In this document: positions 45,602-56,239 of the stretch, one piece after another
Layout of the letters: every line of letters starts with the position of its first letter
Position numbering within the stretch: position 1 is the stretch's first letter
The notes under the pieces: model-generated
The model's database searches: none
Seen by the model: only the letters and a program-made list of their open reading frames with translations
What the model was told of the DNA's origin: nothing
Program-made: the position numbers and the translations under genes
Assembly (NCBI GenBank): GCA_951799425.1
Contig: OX637394.1
Location: forward strand, 31,842,001-31,906,000
Direction: 5' to 3'
Length of the DNA: 64,000 nucleotides
DNA from: Ilex aquifolium
Lineage: Eukaryota; Streptophyta; Magnoliopsida; Aquifoliales; Aquifoliaceae

Positions 45602-45867
45602 GTGGACACTTCTCCTCCAAAAAGACTTTAGCTAAGGTTTTGAAATCCTATTTTTATTGGCCTTCTTTGTGTTTTCTTTTGCAAAGAATGTGATAGGTGC
45701 CAAAGATTGGGTAGTGTGACCCGTAGGAATATGATGCCTTTGTCCCCCATGTTAGTGATTGAGATATTTGATTGTGGGGGCATTGTGTTAATGGGTCCAT
45801 TCCCTATGTCTTTTGGCTACCTCTATATTTTGTTGGCAGTGGACTATGTGTCCAAGTGGGTAGAGGC
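45602..45867 (+). pseudogene. T2 integrase zinc domain and first core strand
   Basis: It resumes T2 after S3: [15 protein letters not shown], a short deletion, [36 protein letters not shown] (the catalytic Asp of DFMGPF is lost to Val-Leu) and [13 protein letters not shown]. It ends at GAGGC (45863-45867), the target site of E; integrase goes on at 60037 in the same frame. Confidence 0.85.
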
Positions 45868-47785
45868 TGATTAGTACTTAAAGTTGACATATTATTATGA
45901 CATTTTAAGACTAATGTTACTTTAATGGAGTTTAAGTGATGTCATTTCAGGTCCTAAACTGAACAAGGACCCAAGAACAACAAGTACCACACTTGGATGC
46001 AGCACCAGTACATTAGAGCCCAAAATTGGAGAAGCTTGGAGCACAGCCAGAACGTTCGAATGCCAACTCACGTTCGAACGTCCACATTGCACTGTAGCAG
46101 ACTCAACTGCTGAAGAGAAGGCGTGTTGCAGTTAGGAAAAAAGACTGGAGCTCTGAAGTACTTGAGTGTCACGTTCGAACGTGCACTTGATTTGATGGAA
46201 GACCAGACCACTGCAGAGAGTTGGAACTGAACTTCACAGAAGACCACAGATCACTCGAGTGAAAGGGTTCAGAACGGCAGTCAACGTTCGAACGCCCTCA
46301 GTGCAAAAACAGAAAGAACGTTCGAACGCCAACTCACGTTCGAACGTTATCCATAGACTGGCAGCAGAGTTGTTGACTGTTCACTTGGACTTGGGCGGCA
46401 AACACTATTCTTTCACCCCCCCTGTCTCCTCCTCTTGCCTATAAATACTCCCCTTGTTGGAGAGCTTGAGGGAGGCATAGTAGGAAGTAGAATAGTTGAG
46501 AGAGGCATAGTAGGAAGTAGAATAGTTGAGGGAGGCTTAGACTCCCACTCTCATTGTAGATTTAGCTCATTTTCCTTATGAAGTCTTTATTTTAGAGATT
46601 AGTTTGGCTTTAGTCCAACATCTCTTGCTTGTTATAACAGTAGTTTTATGCTTATGCTTATGTTTATGCTTTCATTTCTCATGCATAGAAGAGAAATAGC
46701 TCACATCTTGGTTGAGGAAGCAACCCTCCAATTCTTGGTTGAGGAAGCCACCCTCCAAATGTGACTAGCTTTCTTCTACTTTTATTGTTCATGCATTTCA
46801 CTTCCATTGCTTGCGCTTCTTTCTTTCCTAGAAGAGTGAAACTCCTCCACTTTTCTAGAGCTTTATTAAAGCCGTGAAGGGTGGAACGTGATTCACCCAT
46901 TCTTTGTGAAAGATTGGCTCCGCATTTGTTGTTACTTTATCTTTTAAAGTTCTCCACTTGGAGGGATGAGCATCACTCACTTTTCTAGCTTTACCCAAGC
47001 CATGAAGAGTGAGTAGTTTCTCATTCACTCTTTAGTAAGAGGAGAAGGGCATGTATAATTTATCCGGGAATCATATTTGTGCAATGTTCTTTTATGCTTA
47101 ACGTTTATTTCTTCTTGTTATCGGATGATTGATTGCATCTAGCAAAGCTAAGGTACTTTGTATAACTGTGAGCTCTTTCTATGACACAGATAACTCCTGC
47201 ATAGAAAGACTCATCAGTTTAAGGCAAGTACCCCGGCTAGATCCTCATGACTACCCTTCAATCTCCCCCCTTATTGTACTTCATTTAAAGAATGGAATAT
47301 TAATATCATGATTGGATGTCTTGTAGAAACACTTGCTTGTTTGTAGACGGGTTAAGTCTCGGCACAGGCAATTCTTGTAAACTTCTAGAAAGACATCGGA
47401 ATCATGTTCTTAATTCTCACAATCCATCTTTATCTTCCGATTAACTTGTTGTTGACACGAGAGTTAATTGAGTTATCAAGCACAATTATGACAAACCGGA
47501 TAATTGACTACATGTCCAGATCCTTGCACTAAAGAGTGACTCTTTTTAATTAGCATTTATCTCCTATTTAGTTAAGAAAATCCTCTTGGAAAGAATCTTA
47601 TATTCTGTCCAGCAAAACCCATATCTCATAGCAAATCTAAAAGGTTACAATCAAAAGGTCTCTACCACTGCTTGCCTTAGAAATATCAACAAAAGTTCCT
47701 TGTGGATTCGACTCCGGACTCAAACTGGATTATTACTACAGCTTGACCGCCTGCACTTGGGTGTACACATTGGATCAAGCCATCA
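45868..47785 (+). repeat. Element E 5' LTR (1918 bp)
   Basis: It runs from TGATTAGTAC to AGCCATCA. U3 has six TTCGAA palindromes and a TATA box. Two copies of a 30-bp unit (starting GGAGGCATAGTAGG) are at 46471-46530. The U5 stem-loop TCCGGACTCAAACTGGA is at 47713-47729 after CCTTGTGGATTCGAC. The G-U pair in its stem is a G-C pair in the 3' LTR. Confidence 0.93.
46051..46447 (+). promoter_or_regulatory. Element E LTR promoter: TTCGAA palindromes and TATA box
   Basis: Copies of ACGTTCGAACGT or AACGTTCGAACG lie at 46051 (one change), 46070-46081, 46171-46182, 46283-46294, 46317-46328 and 46336-46347. TATAAATA is at 46440-46447. The last pair is spaced like the pair at 54711-54742 inside the element. 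Confidence 0.7.
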
Positions 47786-47791
47786 AGTTTT

Positions 47792-47809
47792 TGGCGCCGT
47801 TGCCGGGGA
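47792..47809 (+). promoter_or_regulatory. Element E primer binding site (tRNA-Asp)
   Basis: TGGCGCCGTTGCCGGGGA lies six bases (AGTTTT) after the LTR end, the same spacing as in F. Confidence 0.92.
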
Positions 47810-47902
47810 GCCTTTGAAAGGTGCTTTAAGGTAAAAGGTAAAAAGACCTTCAACATTGTGTATATTTTGGTTTACTGTAAATAACTTTGTTTTATTTTCT
47901 TT

Positions 47903-50900
47903 ATGACTGAGGGCACTCCTCACTTCCAAAATTTGCCAGTAGAATCGTGTGAGTCAGTGAATCAGCCTGAACCTAATTCACCTAGATCAGTAGCAGACTC
48001 TTGTGAGGGTAGTATGGCAAATAATGAAAGAAATGGAGAAGTCCCTATGAGAGAGGAGGAGGTCCCTAACATTCGAACTTTGCGGGATTACTTGAATCCC
48101 ACAAGAAATAGTGTCCCCTCTTGTTTTATTTTTCCTGAAAATGCTCCCCTCTTTACTGTAAAGCCGGGGACAGTGCAGTTATTGCCCGTGTTTCATGGAT
48201 TGGATGCAGAAAATCCATATCTGCATATAAAAGATTTCGAAGAAGTGTGTGGAACATTTCAAAACAATTCTGAATTGGCCAAAATGAAATTGTTTTCTTT
48301 CTCTTTGAGGGATAGAGCCAAACAATGGTTAAATTCTTTAAAGGCTTTTTCAATGCCCAATTGGCAAGCATTGCAAAATGAATTTTTTAGAAAAATTTTC
48401 CCTTTACACCGCACAAATGCACTAAAAAGGCAAATCATGAATTTTGCGGTCAAAGAAGGAGAAACTTTTTATCAAAGTTGGGAGAGATTCAAAGATCTGC
48501 TCCAATCTTGCCCACATCATGCTTTTGAAAATTGGACTTTGGTAGGATTTTTCTATGACTCCTTACCCTCTACACTATGTCAGTTTGTCGAAATGATGGC
48601 CCAAGGAGAATTCATGGGAAAAAGTCTGGAGGAGGCATTCAATTTTTTCGACACCATATCTGACAGTTCTCAGATGTGGGACTCAGCCTCCCCTACCACT
48701 GTAGAAGCCAGACCATCTAATTCCCAAGGAGGAAAATATGTCTTGAGAGAGGATGATGACTTGAGAGCAAAAATGTCCACATTGTCTCGAAAGCTCGAAG
48801 CTTTAGAGATGAAGAAAGTCCATCAAGTTGATGTTAGCCCTTCCACTGAGCAAGTGTGTGGAATCTGTGCGCTAACAGGACACCCTACTGGGGAGTGTCC
48901 CACCATCCCAGCATTCAAAGAAGTCTTGTTGGAACAAACACATGTCGTTTCCAACTTCAACAAGCCCTACTCCAACCCATATTCTGAAACATACTATCCA
49001 GGGTGGCGAAATCACCCTAACTTCAGTTGGAAGAACACACAACCAATACCCATGAACCAACAACAAGGACCATACCCACCACCTCAAGGACCTCCTGCAT
49101 ATCAACCATACCAACCACCACAAAACAGGAACCTTGAGGACACATTAAATCAGTTCATGCAAAGCCAAATGAATTATAACAATAATTCCACACAGGCTTT
49201 CACTGATTTCAAAACCCAGACCACTCAATCTTTTGAGGATCTTAAAAGCCACATCCAAAAGTTGACTCAATCCATGGTCACACACGAAAAGGGAAAGTTT
49301 CATGCCCAACCAAAGCAACCACAAGGCCAATTCCATGTAGGGAACCCTTCAACAATAGGAAACACCCAAGACCAAGCCCAAGCTGTCACGACACTAAGAA
49401 GTGGCAAAGTGATTGACAAAACAATCAGAGACATACTCATTCTCAAGCCAAGACCTGAGTCAAGCCCAGCCAATCCATCATCTGAACCTAAACCAATTGA
49501 GAAAGACCCTGAGCCTGTGATTGAACAAGAGTCAGAACCTTCTGAGAAAAAGGAACCTTCGTATCCCGTTCCGGCTCCATTTCCTCATCGACTCAGAACC
49601 AAACAGAAAGTGAAAAATCAGCCTGAAATTTACGAGCTTTTTAAGCAAGTAAATATCAACATCCCACTTCTGGATGCAATCAAACAAGTCCCGCCTTATG
49701 CCAAGTTTCTAAAAGACTTGTGCACAGTCAAGAGAAGCCAGAAAGTCCAAAAAAGAGCTTTCCTAACGGAACAAGCTAGTGCTCTTCTCCAACAGAAAAC
49801 CCTTCCAAAATACAAAGACCCAGGGTGTCCGACTGTCTCATGTATCATTGGAAACTTCAGAATTGAACAAGCCTTGTTAGACCTTGGAGCCAGCGTTAAT
49901 CTGCTACCCTACTCTGTCTATCAACAGTTGGGTTTGGGTGAACTTAAACCCACTTGTGTCACACTCCAGTTGGCTGACAGATCTGTCAAAACCCCCAGAG
50001 GGATTGTTGAAGATGTGCTTGTCCAAGTAGATAGTTTTGTCTTCCCTGTTGACTTCATTGTTCTGGATACTCAACCAGCAATAAATTCGGAGAACCAAAT
50101 TCCCGTCATTCTTGGTCGACCATTCCTAGCAACTTCCAATGCTTTAATCAATTGCAGGAATGGAGTCATGAAATTAACTTTTGGGAATATGACTCTCGAA
50201 ATGAACATTTTCAATATTGCTAAACATCCAGAAGAGGAAAAGGAAGTAAACTCCATAGAATCTTTGATACAGGAACATCTGGATGATACATTCTGTGAGG
50301 ATCCCACTGAATCATCTCTGTTCGAACTCATCTCATCAGAAATAACAGATGATGACCCAAATCCCCCAAGTGACCCTACTCATACTCTTGAGACCTGGGC
50401 ACTCAAATTCGAAGAAATTTCACCAAGTGGCACAAAGCCAGTCTCATCAAGTGTTAGCCCACCAAAGCCTGAATTGAAACCTCTCCCATCTGACCTCAAA
50501 TATGCATTCTTAGGAGAGAATGAGTCATACCCAGTGGTAATTTCATCTAAACTCACAGACTTGCAAGAGTCTAAATTGCTTGAAGTTCTTCGAAGTCATA
50601 AAAGTACCATTGGATGGACCATCGCTGACTTGAAAGGTATAAGCCCGTTAATCTGCAATCATGCCATATACCTTGAAGAGGATTCAAAACCCTCTCGTCA
50701 AATGCAGCGACGACTAAACCCTCACATGAAGGAAGTTGTGAGAATTGAGGTACTCAAACTCTTAGATGCAGGGATAATCTTCCCTATCTCAGATAGTAGA
50801 TGGGTCAGTCCAACCCAAGTTGTGCCAAAAAAATCTGGGGTCACAGTGGTAAAAAATGATGCAAATGAACTAGTACCAACTCGAGTCGTCACAGGATGGC

Positions 50901-51553
50901 GAATGTGCATTGATTATCGAAAACTCAATTTGGTCACTAGAAAAGATCATTTTCCTCTCCCATTTCTTGACCAAGTCCTGGAGAGAATTGCAGGCCATGC
51001 ATTTTACTGTTTCTTGGATGGATATTCAGGGTATAACCAAATTGAGATAGCCCTAGATGATCAGGAGAAAACAACCTTCACATGCCCCTTTGGCACCTTT
51101 GCATTCAAAAGGATGCCATTTGGACTTTGTACCGCTCCTGCAACATTCCAAAGATGTATGCTAAGCTTGTTCAGTGATATGGTTGAAAATTTTTTGGAAG
51201 TATTTATGGATGACTTCTCTGTCTATGGTGATTCCTTCGATTTGTGTTTAACCAATCTGGAGAAAGTACTGATCAGATGTAAGGAAGCCAACCTAGTGCT
51301 CAATTGGGAAAAATGCCATTTTATGGTAACACAGGGCATTGTTCTTGGTCACATCGTGTCGTCTGAAGGCATGAAAGTTGACAAGGCAAAAATTGATTTG
51401 ATTGGAAATTTGCCTGCCCCTAAGACTGTAAAGGATGTTCGATCATTCCTAGGACATGCAGGGTTCTACAGGAGATTCATAAAAGATTTTAGTACCATAG
51501 CAAAACCAATGTGCCACCTCCTAAGTCAGGATGTAATATTTGATTGGAATTAA
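47903..51553 (+). pseudogene. Element E gag-protease-RT polyprotein, first part
   Basis: An open frame of 1216 residues. Gag: LRDYLNPTRNSVPSCFIFPE (about 50-80), LLPVFHGLDAENPYLHIKDF, KLFSFSLRDRAKQWLNSL, and the knuckle CGICALTGHPTGEC (319-332). A Pro/Gln-rich linker follows. Protease: LLDLGASVNLLPYSVY with Asp660, and VILGRPFLATSNALINC. RT: GWTIADLKGISPLICNH, GWRMCIDYRKLNLVTRKDHF, FLDGYSGYNQIEIALDDQEK, RMPFGLCTAPATFQRCM and FMDDFSVYGDS (Asp1103-Asp1104). It ends at TAA 51551-51553, where a Glu-like codon is expected. ATG 47903 is about 95 bp after the primer site. Gag, protease and RT look biochemically complete up to the stop. Confidence 0.92.
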
Positions 51554-52612
51554 GCATGCCAAAAAGCCTTAGATAAGCTAAAAGACATGTTAATTTCTGC
51601 ACCAATAATGCAACCTCCTGACTGGAATCTTCCTTTTGAACTAATGTGTGATGCAAGTGATTTTGCTGTAGGTACTGTATGGGGACAAAGAAAAGATAAG
51701 AAACTCCATGTGATTTACTATGCAAGCAAAACTTTGAATGATGCCCAAATGAATTATTCAACAACTGAGAAAGAATTGTTTGCTGTAGTTTTTGCACTAG
51801 AAAAATTCCGTTCTTATCTTGTTGGTTCTTCTGTTACTGTATTCACTGACCATGCAGCTCTAAAATTTTTGCTCACAAAGAAGGACGCCAAACCAAGACT
51901 CTTGAGATGAATACTTTTGCTCCAAGAGTTTGATCTTGTCATTAAGGACAAGAAAGGTGTCGAGAATGTGGTGGCAGATCATCTATCCAGACTAACCTAT
52001 GAATTTCATGAGGATGGACTGCCAATCAATGAGAAATTCCCCGATGAACAACTGTTCATCATTGATAATACACCATGGTATGCAGACATTGCTAACTTTA
52101 TTGCTACTGGTACACTCCCTCCATCTTTTACCATGTTGGACAAAAAGAAATTTCTGAGGGAGGTTCGTAACTTCTTTTGGGAGGATCCTTACGTATTCAA
52201 GTACTGTAAAGATCAAATCATAAGACGTTGCATCCCTGCTCATGAAAGTAGCCAGGTAATAACATTTTGTCATTCTGAAGCATGCGGTGGCCACTTTTCA
52301 TCAAGAAAAACAGCTGCAAAAATATTGCAGTGTGGATTTTACTGGCCCACACTTTTCAAAGATGTCCATGCCTTTTGTTTAACTTGTGATAGGTGTCAAA
52401 GGTTGGGAAACATTTCTAAAAGAAATATGATGCCCTTAAACCCCATTCTGGTAATTGAAATTTTTGACTGTTGGGGCATCGATTTTATGGGACCATTTCC
52501 CCCTTCCTTTGGCTATCTATACATTTTAGTGACTGTAGACTATGTATCCAAATGGGTTGAAGCAATTCCATGCCGAAACAATGATCACAAAACAGTGATC
52601 AAATATTTTTAA
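51554..52612 (+). pseudogene. Element E RNase H and integrase, middle part
   Basis: The same frame continues after the TAA: LMCDASDFAVGTVWGQRK, STTEKELFAVVFALEKF and VTVFTDHAALKFLL mark RNase H. TGA at 51908-51910 replaces the Trp of RWILLLQ. The integrase zinc domain has [20 protein letters not shown] and [19 protein letters not shown]; the core begins [19 protein letters not shown] (first Asp) and [17 protein letters not shown]. The frame breaks at about 52611, in a run of T before AAAGAAAATATT. Confidence 0.92.
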
Positions 52613-53447
52613 AGAAAATATTTTGTCCCGGTTTGGAATTCCAAAATCAATCATAAGCGATGGGGGTGCTCATTTTTGCAATCGTCCCTTCTGGAATTTA
52701 ATGAAAAAATACTTGATTTTTCACAAAATTACAACCCCTTATCACCCACAGATCAGTGGACAAGCTGAGTTAGCTAATCGGGAGATCAAATTAATTTTGG
52801 AAAAAACGGTGAATCCAGATCATAAAGATTGGTCGTTAACACTAACTGATGCGCTATGGGCATACCGAACTGCTTTTAAAACAATTTTGGGCATGTCTCC
52901 TTATCGATTAGTCTATGGAAAGCCATGTCACTTGCCTGTGGAATTGGAACATAGGGCATACTGGGCCATTAAAGCAATGAATTTTGACTTAGACAAGGCT
53001 GGGCTAACAAGGAAACTTCAGATAAATGAATTGAAGGAATTGAGAAATGAAGCATATGAAAATGCTAAGATTGCTAAAACCAGGATGAAAATCTTTCATG
53101 ATAAACACATTGTGCGGAAATCTTTTGAGCCATCTCAAAAAGTCTTGCTATTTAATTCAAGACTCCGCCTCTTCCCTGGTAAGTTAAAATCAAGATGGAC
53201 TGGGCCTTACATTGTGAAAAAGGTGTTTGAACACAGAGCAGTTGAAGTGGAAAACCCAGCAAACGGTAATAATTTTACTATTAATGGTCAGAGGTTAAAA
53301 CCATTTTTGGAGGATTTTGTTAGAAATGTGGAAACCATTCTTTTAATGGAACTAGAGTACTCCTCCGAAATTCGCGCCTGCCGACACTCCAATGGATCGG
53401 GTCAGGAAATATCTACTCCAACCCGACCCATTGGGGTGCCTTTATAA
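52613..53447 (+). pseudogene. Element E integrase, C-terminal part
   Basis: After the frameshift: [19 protein letters not shown] (second Asp), [20 protein letters not shown] (Glu in ANRE), [60 protein letters not shown] and [13 protein letters not shown]. The true C-terminus is probably soon after this motif; the frame stays open to 53447. No chromodomain. H integrase (9137-10117) is its closest relative in the window. Confidence 0.9.
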
Positions 53448-53806
53448 GGCGCCCATTTTTTCCCCAGCCGCCGCAGTTGGCCCCCCCTCACTTCTTCTTC
53501 TTCTTCTTTTTCTTTTCTTCTTTTTCCTTCTGTTAGTCTTCGAGTCTCTGTTACCCGAGAAAACACCCATGACCACACACTCCACAAACACGATATTTTG
53601 CTTCATGTTTTGCATTTTAATCCTATATTTGCTCACGGGTGTTCTTCTCTTGTTCGCACTCACACATAAGGATTTTCAGCCAACCCGAAATCCAGATCTG
53701 TGCACAGATGAGTAATTTTTGGTGTTTTTATTTGTAGGTCCCAGCGGTGAAAAGATCTCTACCATTCAACCTCGTCTCCACACGCCATGAACCGGTAAAA
53801 TCGAAA
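53448..53806 (+). other. Element E post-pol spacer with pyrimidine tract
   Basis: A CTT-rich pyrimidine tract (53487-53535) ends in TGTTAG, and a second acceptor-like TTTTTATTTGTAG ends at about 53739. These could be 3' splice sites for a subgenomic RNA. A frame at 53392-53715 would encode two hydrophobic runs, the first produced by the CTT tract; H has no counterpart, so I do not call it a gene. Confidence 0.35.
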
Positions 53807-53840
53807 CATTGGGGACAATGTTCAGTTTAGGTTGGGGGGT
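53807..53840 (+). promoter_or_regulatory. Post-pol PPT-like box of E
   Basis: CATTGGGGACAATG then TTTAGGTTGGGGGGTATG. The 3' PPT of E reads TTTAGGTTGGGGAGTG (58051-58066), so the two are near-duplicates 4.2 kb apart. Confidence 0.55.
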
Positions 53841-53973
53841 ATGATCAGTTCATCAGTTTCAGTTTATTTTCGTTCATAATTTTCGCAAATTTTTTTTTAT
53901 TTTTTATTGTCGTTGTTGATCATGTTTGAACATTGATTGTATAAATTGATTATGCTTATGAATCAGCTTCAAT

Positions 53974-54016
53974 CGTCTTTGTGACTGGCAGACGTTAAAG
54001 AACCAGATAGTGAGTC
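53974..54016 (+). promoter_or_regulatory. Conserved hairpin leader before small ORF (E)
   Basis: The stem CGTCT...AGACG (53974-53994) and the following TTAAAGAACCAGATAGTGAG match H (10309-10351) almost base for base, although much of the flanking sequence has diverged. It ends 17 bp before the ATG at 54033. GATAGTGAGTC may be a splice donor or a translation control element. Confidence 0.5.
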
Positions 54017-54032
54017 TTAAAATTTAGCAATC

Positions 54033-54443
54033 ATGGATGTAAATCTTTTTTGGTTTAGCCTAGGAGTCTTACGTACTTTTCCATCTGATGTACATACTAT
54101 GATCATGAGAAAAGCAAGATTAGTAAGGAAGGCTGAAATCAAAGAAAAACAAGCGAAACCCCTCTGTGGCAGAAGTAGCTTTGTCAAACGCCGTCGTGCA
54201 AAAAGGCTTGGTGCCTGTAAACAGTGTGGCAGATACTTTCACGAAAAAAGGTACAACCAGTGTTCTGAACCAATTTCCGGTCGCGCACTTGATCGATTAG
54301 ACTGGATAGTGAATGGGCTGAGTAAGGATTACCCTGATATGCCATGCTATTCCGGTACTGTGCTTAACCGATTTGTGAGAGAGGAAGTTGGGAGAGTTAC
54401 TGGTTGTCCATTTTACACAGACACAGAGGGAGACTCAGATTAG
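54033..54443 (+). CDS. Small Cys-rich ORF of E (136 aa), unknown family
   Basis: An intact frame from ATG 54033 to TAG 54441-54443. Features in order: an aromatic start (NLFWFSLGVLRTFPSDV), a Lys/Arg-rich stretch (MRKARLVRKAEIKEKQAK), LCGRSSFVKRRRAKRLG, ACKQCGR and RYNQCSEPISG, and an acidic end (DTEGDSD). The Cys of LCG, CKQC and NQC and the His of FHEK could form a zinc site. The basic clusters suggest nucleic-acid binding. H has a colinear broken copy (10392-10790) with the same Cys and the same end. The frame is intact although pol of E is broken. I do not recognise the family. Acceptor-like and donor-like signals around it suggest expression from a separate RNA, which is inference. Confidence 0.6.
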   Translation: MDVNLFWFSLGVLRTFPSDVHTMIMRKARLVRKAEIKEKQAKPLCGRSSFVKRRRAKRLGACKQCGRYFHEKRYNQCSEPISGRALDRLDWIVNGLSKDYPDMPCYSGTVLNRFVREEVGRVTGCPFYTDTEGDSD

Positions 54444-54710
54444 ATAATTTTCTGTAGGAAATGTGTACTTTTGTTGGGGGAGTGAATGTCAAAGGTCCGA
54501 ATTTGTTGTAAAAAGTGTAAAAATCTTTTTGTATAAATTTCTTTTTGACTGAAATGAAAATATGGGCCGAGTAAGGAATGTCCCAAAATACCAACCTAAA
54601 GCGTGGGTAGGGGTTCATCCTGAGACGCCTTAGTTTTTGAATTAAATTTGTGTGTTTTCTCTTCTTTGATTGAATATAGTGCAATAGAGAAAAATTTTAA
54701 TTTTTGGTTC
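54444..54710 (+). other. Spacer between small ORF and internal promoter (E)
   Basis: About 270 bp without a gene-like frame; contains GAGTAAGGAATGTCC and AT-rich DNA. No element is recognised. Confidence 0.3.
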
Positions 54711-55107
54711 AACGTTCGAACGCCAAGTAACGTTCGAACGTTGACTGCTTATAGTACTCAGCCTCTGATGAAGCTTCTGCAGAAACACAAAAGTACTGGG
54801 AGCTCACCACGTTCGAACGATCTGTTTAAATTCCTTCTACCCACGTTCAAACGTCACAAACATTCGAACGTTACAACTCAGGTTATAAAAGCCTGGTTCG
54901 TCGTTTTCAGCCAAAATCCCCAATTTTTTTCAAAACCCTAGAATTCCTTTTCACTCCACAGACCTCAACTTGCCCTCATTCTCCAAGAATACCCAAATTC
55001 AACCTTCCCTAACTCCTCCCCACATCAAAATCATCAATCCCAGACCTAGAACCCTAAGTTCCAGTACTTTTCAGGACCCTCCAAAATCAAAACCCACGTT
55101 CGAACGC
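54711..55107 (+). promoter_or_regulatory. Internal promoter ahead of E ORF2
   Basis: AACGTTCGAACG (54711-54722), AACGTTCGAACGTT (54729-54742), ACGTTCGAACGA (54809-54820), ACGTTCAAACGT (54843-54854) and CATTCGAACGTT (54861-54872) precede a TATA box, TATAAAAG, at 54884-54891. One more copy, ACGTTCGAACGC (55096-55107), touches the ORF2 ATG at 55109. The motif is the LTR palindrome of the same element. I infer a second promoter under the same control, giving ORF2 its own mRNA. Confidence 0.65.
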
Positions 55108-55108
55108 C

Positions 55109-56239
55109 ATGCCAAGGATGAAACTCCCTGCCAGGCGTGCTCCACCAGTGAATCAAGACCCAAACATTGTAGAAGAAGTGATTGAAGAAAGAGGAGGAAG
55201 GCAAAGGACAAAGACATATGACAGAACCAGATTTCCTAATGCCTTAAAGGCTGAGAGGTATGAGAATTTTTACCATAAGCATGCAATTGTCTGTGAGAGA
55301 GATGTCGTAATCGATGAATTTTCTGGGATTGGTATAAGGCAGGAGATGGAGAGGAGGGAGTGGGTCTGGTATTTGAGAAATGGTGGAGACGCCGTTGTTG
55401 ACTTAGTGCGGGAGTTTTACTCCAACGCTGAGATCATCAACGGCGCAATCCGGACATATGTTAGGGGTACCCACATTGACGTGGATGAAGCATACATTGT
55501 AGAAATAAGGGAGGAAATACCCCGAGTGCAAAACCCTACCTACCCACCAAAGAAGGATGTAGCAATGAATGTGGTAGGAAAGGAATTGACGGGGATAGCT
55601 GACTTTTCATGGGCGGGGAGGAGATTTTTGAAGCAAGGGGAGCTCATCGACAAGTATAAAATGATGAATTTGATTGCGGTGTCCAACTTCGCTCCCGTAG
55701 GAAGAAAGAATGAGATTTTACCCGACATGGCCCGACTTCTGTATGCCATTGGCAAGGGACATACCATTGACCTCCCCTCTCTCATCCTGAGTGAAATGAA
55801 GAAGGGGTGTGATGTAAAGAGGAGTGCACTCCCTTTTGGTACTTTGGTGACTGAAATGTGCACGGAGCATGGGGTGAGGGTGAAGCCTGAGATGGAGATC
55901 CAAAAGCCAATGGGGCCACTAAACAAGGCTTCCTTCCGGAGAAGCCAAAGTCATAGTGGCGGCCCAGCGGCAAGGCAAGAAGAGCCCCCGGCCCATGGAG
56001 TGGATGAGGTACAAGAGGAGCTAGATGAGATGGAGAGAGAGATAGAGAGAGAGATGGAGGAAGAGGAAAATCAGCCAGCAGGTGAAGGCACTAGCACCAG
56101 CACCAGCACCAGCACCAGCACCCGACGCTCCTTACGGGACATCATGCTTAGCATTGAAGCTAAGCATGATGAGATCCTTAGGTATCTGAGGGGTGGACAT
56201 GGTGGACATGGCGGAGCTAGTGGACAAGGAGGAGAGTGA
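55109..56239 (+). CDS. Element E ORF2, putative plant transposon protein (376 aa)
   Basis: An intact frame from ATG 55109 to TGA 56237-56239. A short basic start (PRMKLPARRAPP) precedes the conserved domain: FYHKHAIVCERDVVIDEFSG, LVREFYSNAEIINGAIRTYV, RGTHIDVDEAYIVEIRE, LTGIADFSWAGRRFLKQGEL, MARLLYAIGKGHTIDLPSLI and LPFGTLVTEMCTEHGVRV. The tail has a Glu-rich predicted coiled coil (ELDEMEREIEREMEEEE), a Thr-Ser repeat and a Gly/His-rich end. H has an N-terminal piece and C a diverged version. From motif memory this is the plant-specific Transposase_32-type domain; its function is not established. No membrane segment or signal peptide, so an envelope role is unlikely. A role as DNA-binding regulator of its own promoters is a hypothesis. 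Confidence 0.75.
   Translation: MPRMKLPARRAPPVNQDPNIVEEVIEERGGRQRTKTYDRTRFPNALKAERYENFYHKHAIVCERDVVIDEFSGIGIRQEMERREWVWYLRNGGDAVVDLVREFYSNAEIINGAIRTYVRGTHIDVDEAYIVEIREEIPRVQNPTYPPKKDVAMNVVGKELTGIADFSWAGRRFLKQGELIDKYKMMNLIAVSNFAPVGRKNEILPDMARLLYAIGKGHTIDLPSLILSEMKKGCDVKRSALPFGTLVTEMCTEHGVRVKPEMEIQKPMGPLNKASFRRSQSHSGGPAARQEEPPAHGVDEVQEELDEMEREIEREMEEEENQPAGEGTSTSTSTSTSTRRSLRDIMLSIEAKHDEILRYLRGGHGGHGGASGQGGE

Noticed and set aside
46051..46347. CRISPR-like array of short repeats
   Set aside because: Repeats are 12-bp palindromes with uneven spacing in a plant LTR; no cas genes, wrong type of organism.
48872..49123. Minus-strand frames within gag-pol of E
   Set aside because: Antisense shadows of a clearly coding plus-strand frame; no start context or motif.
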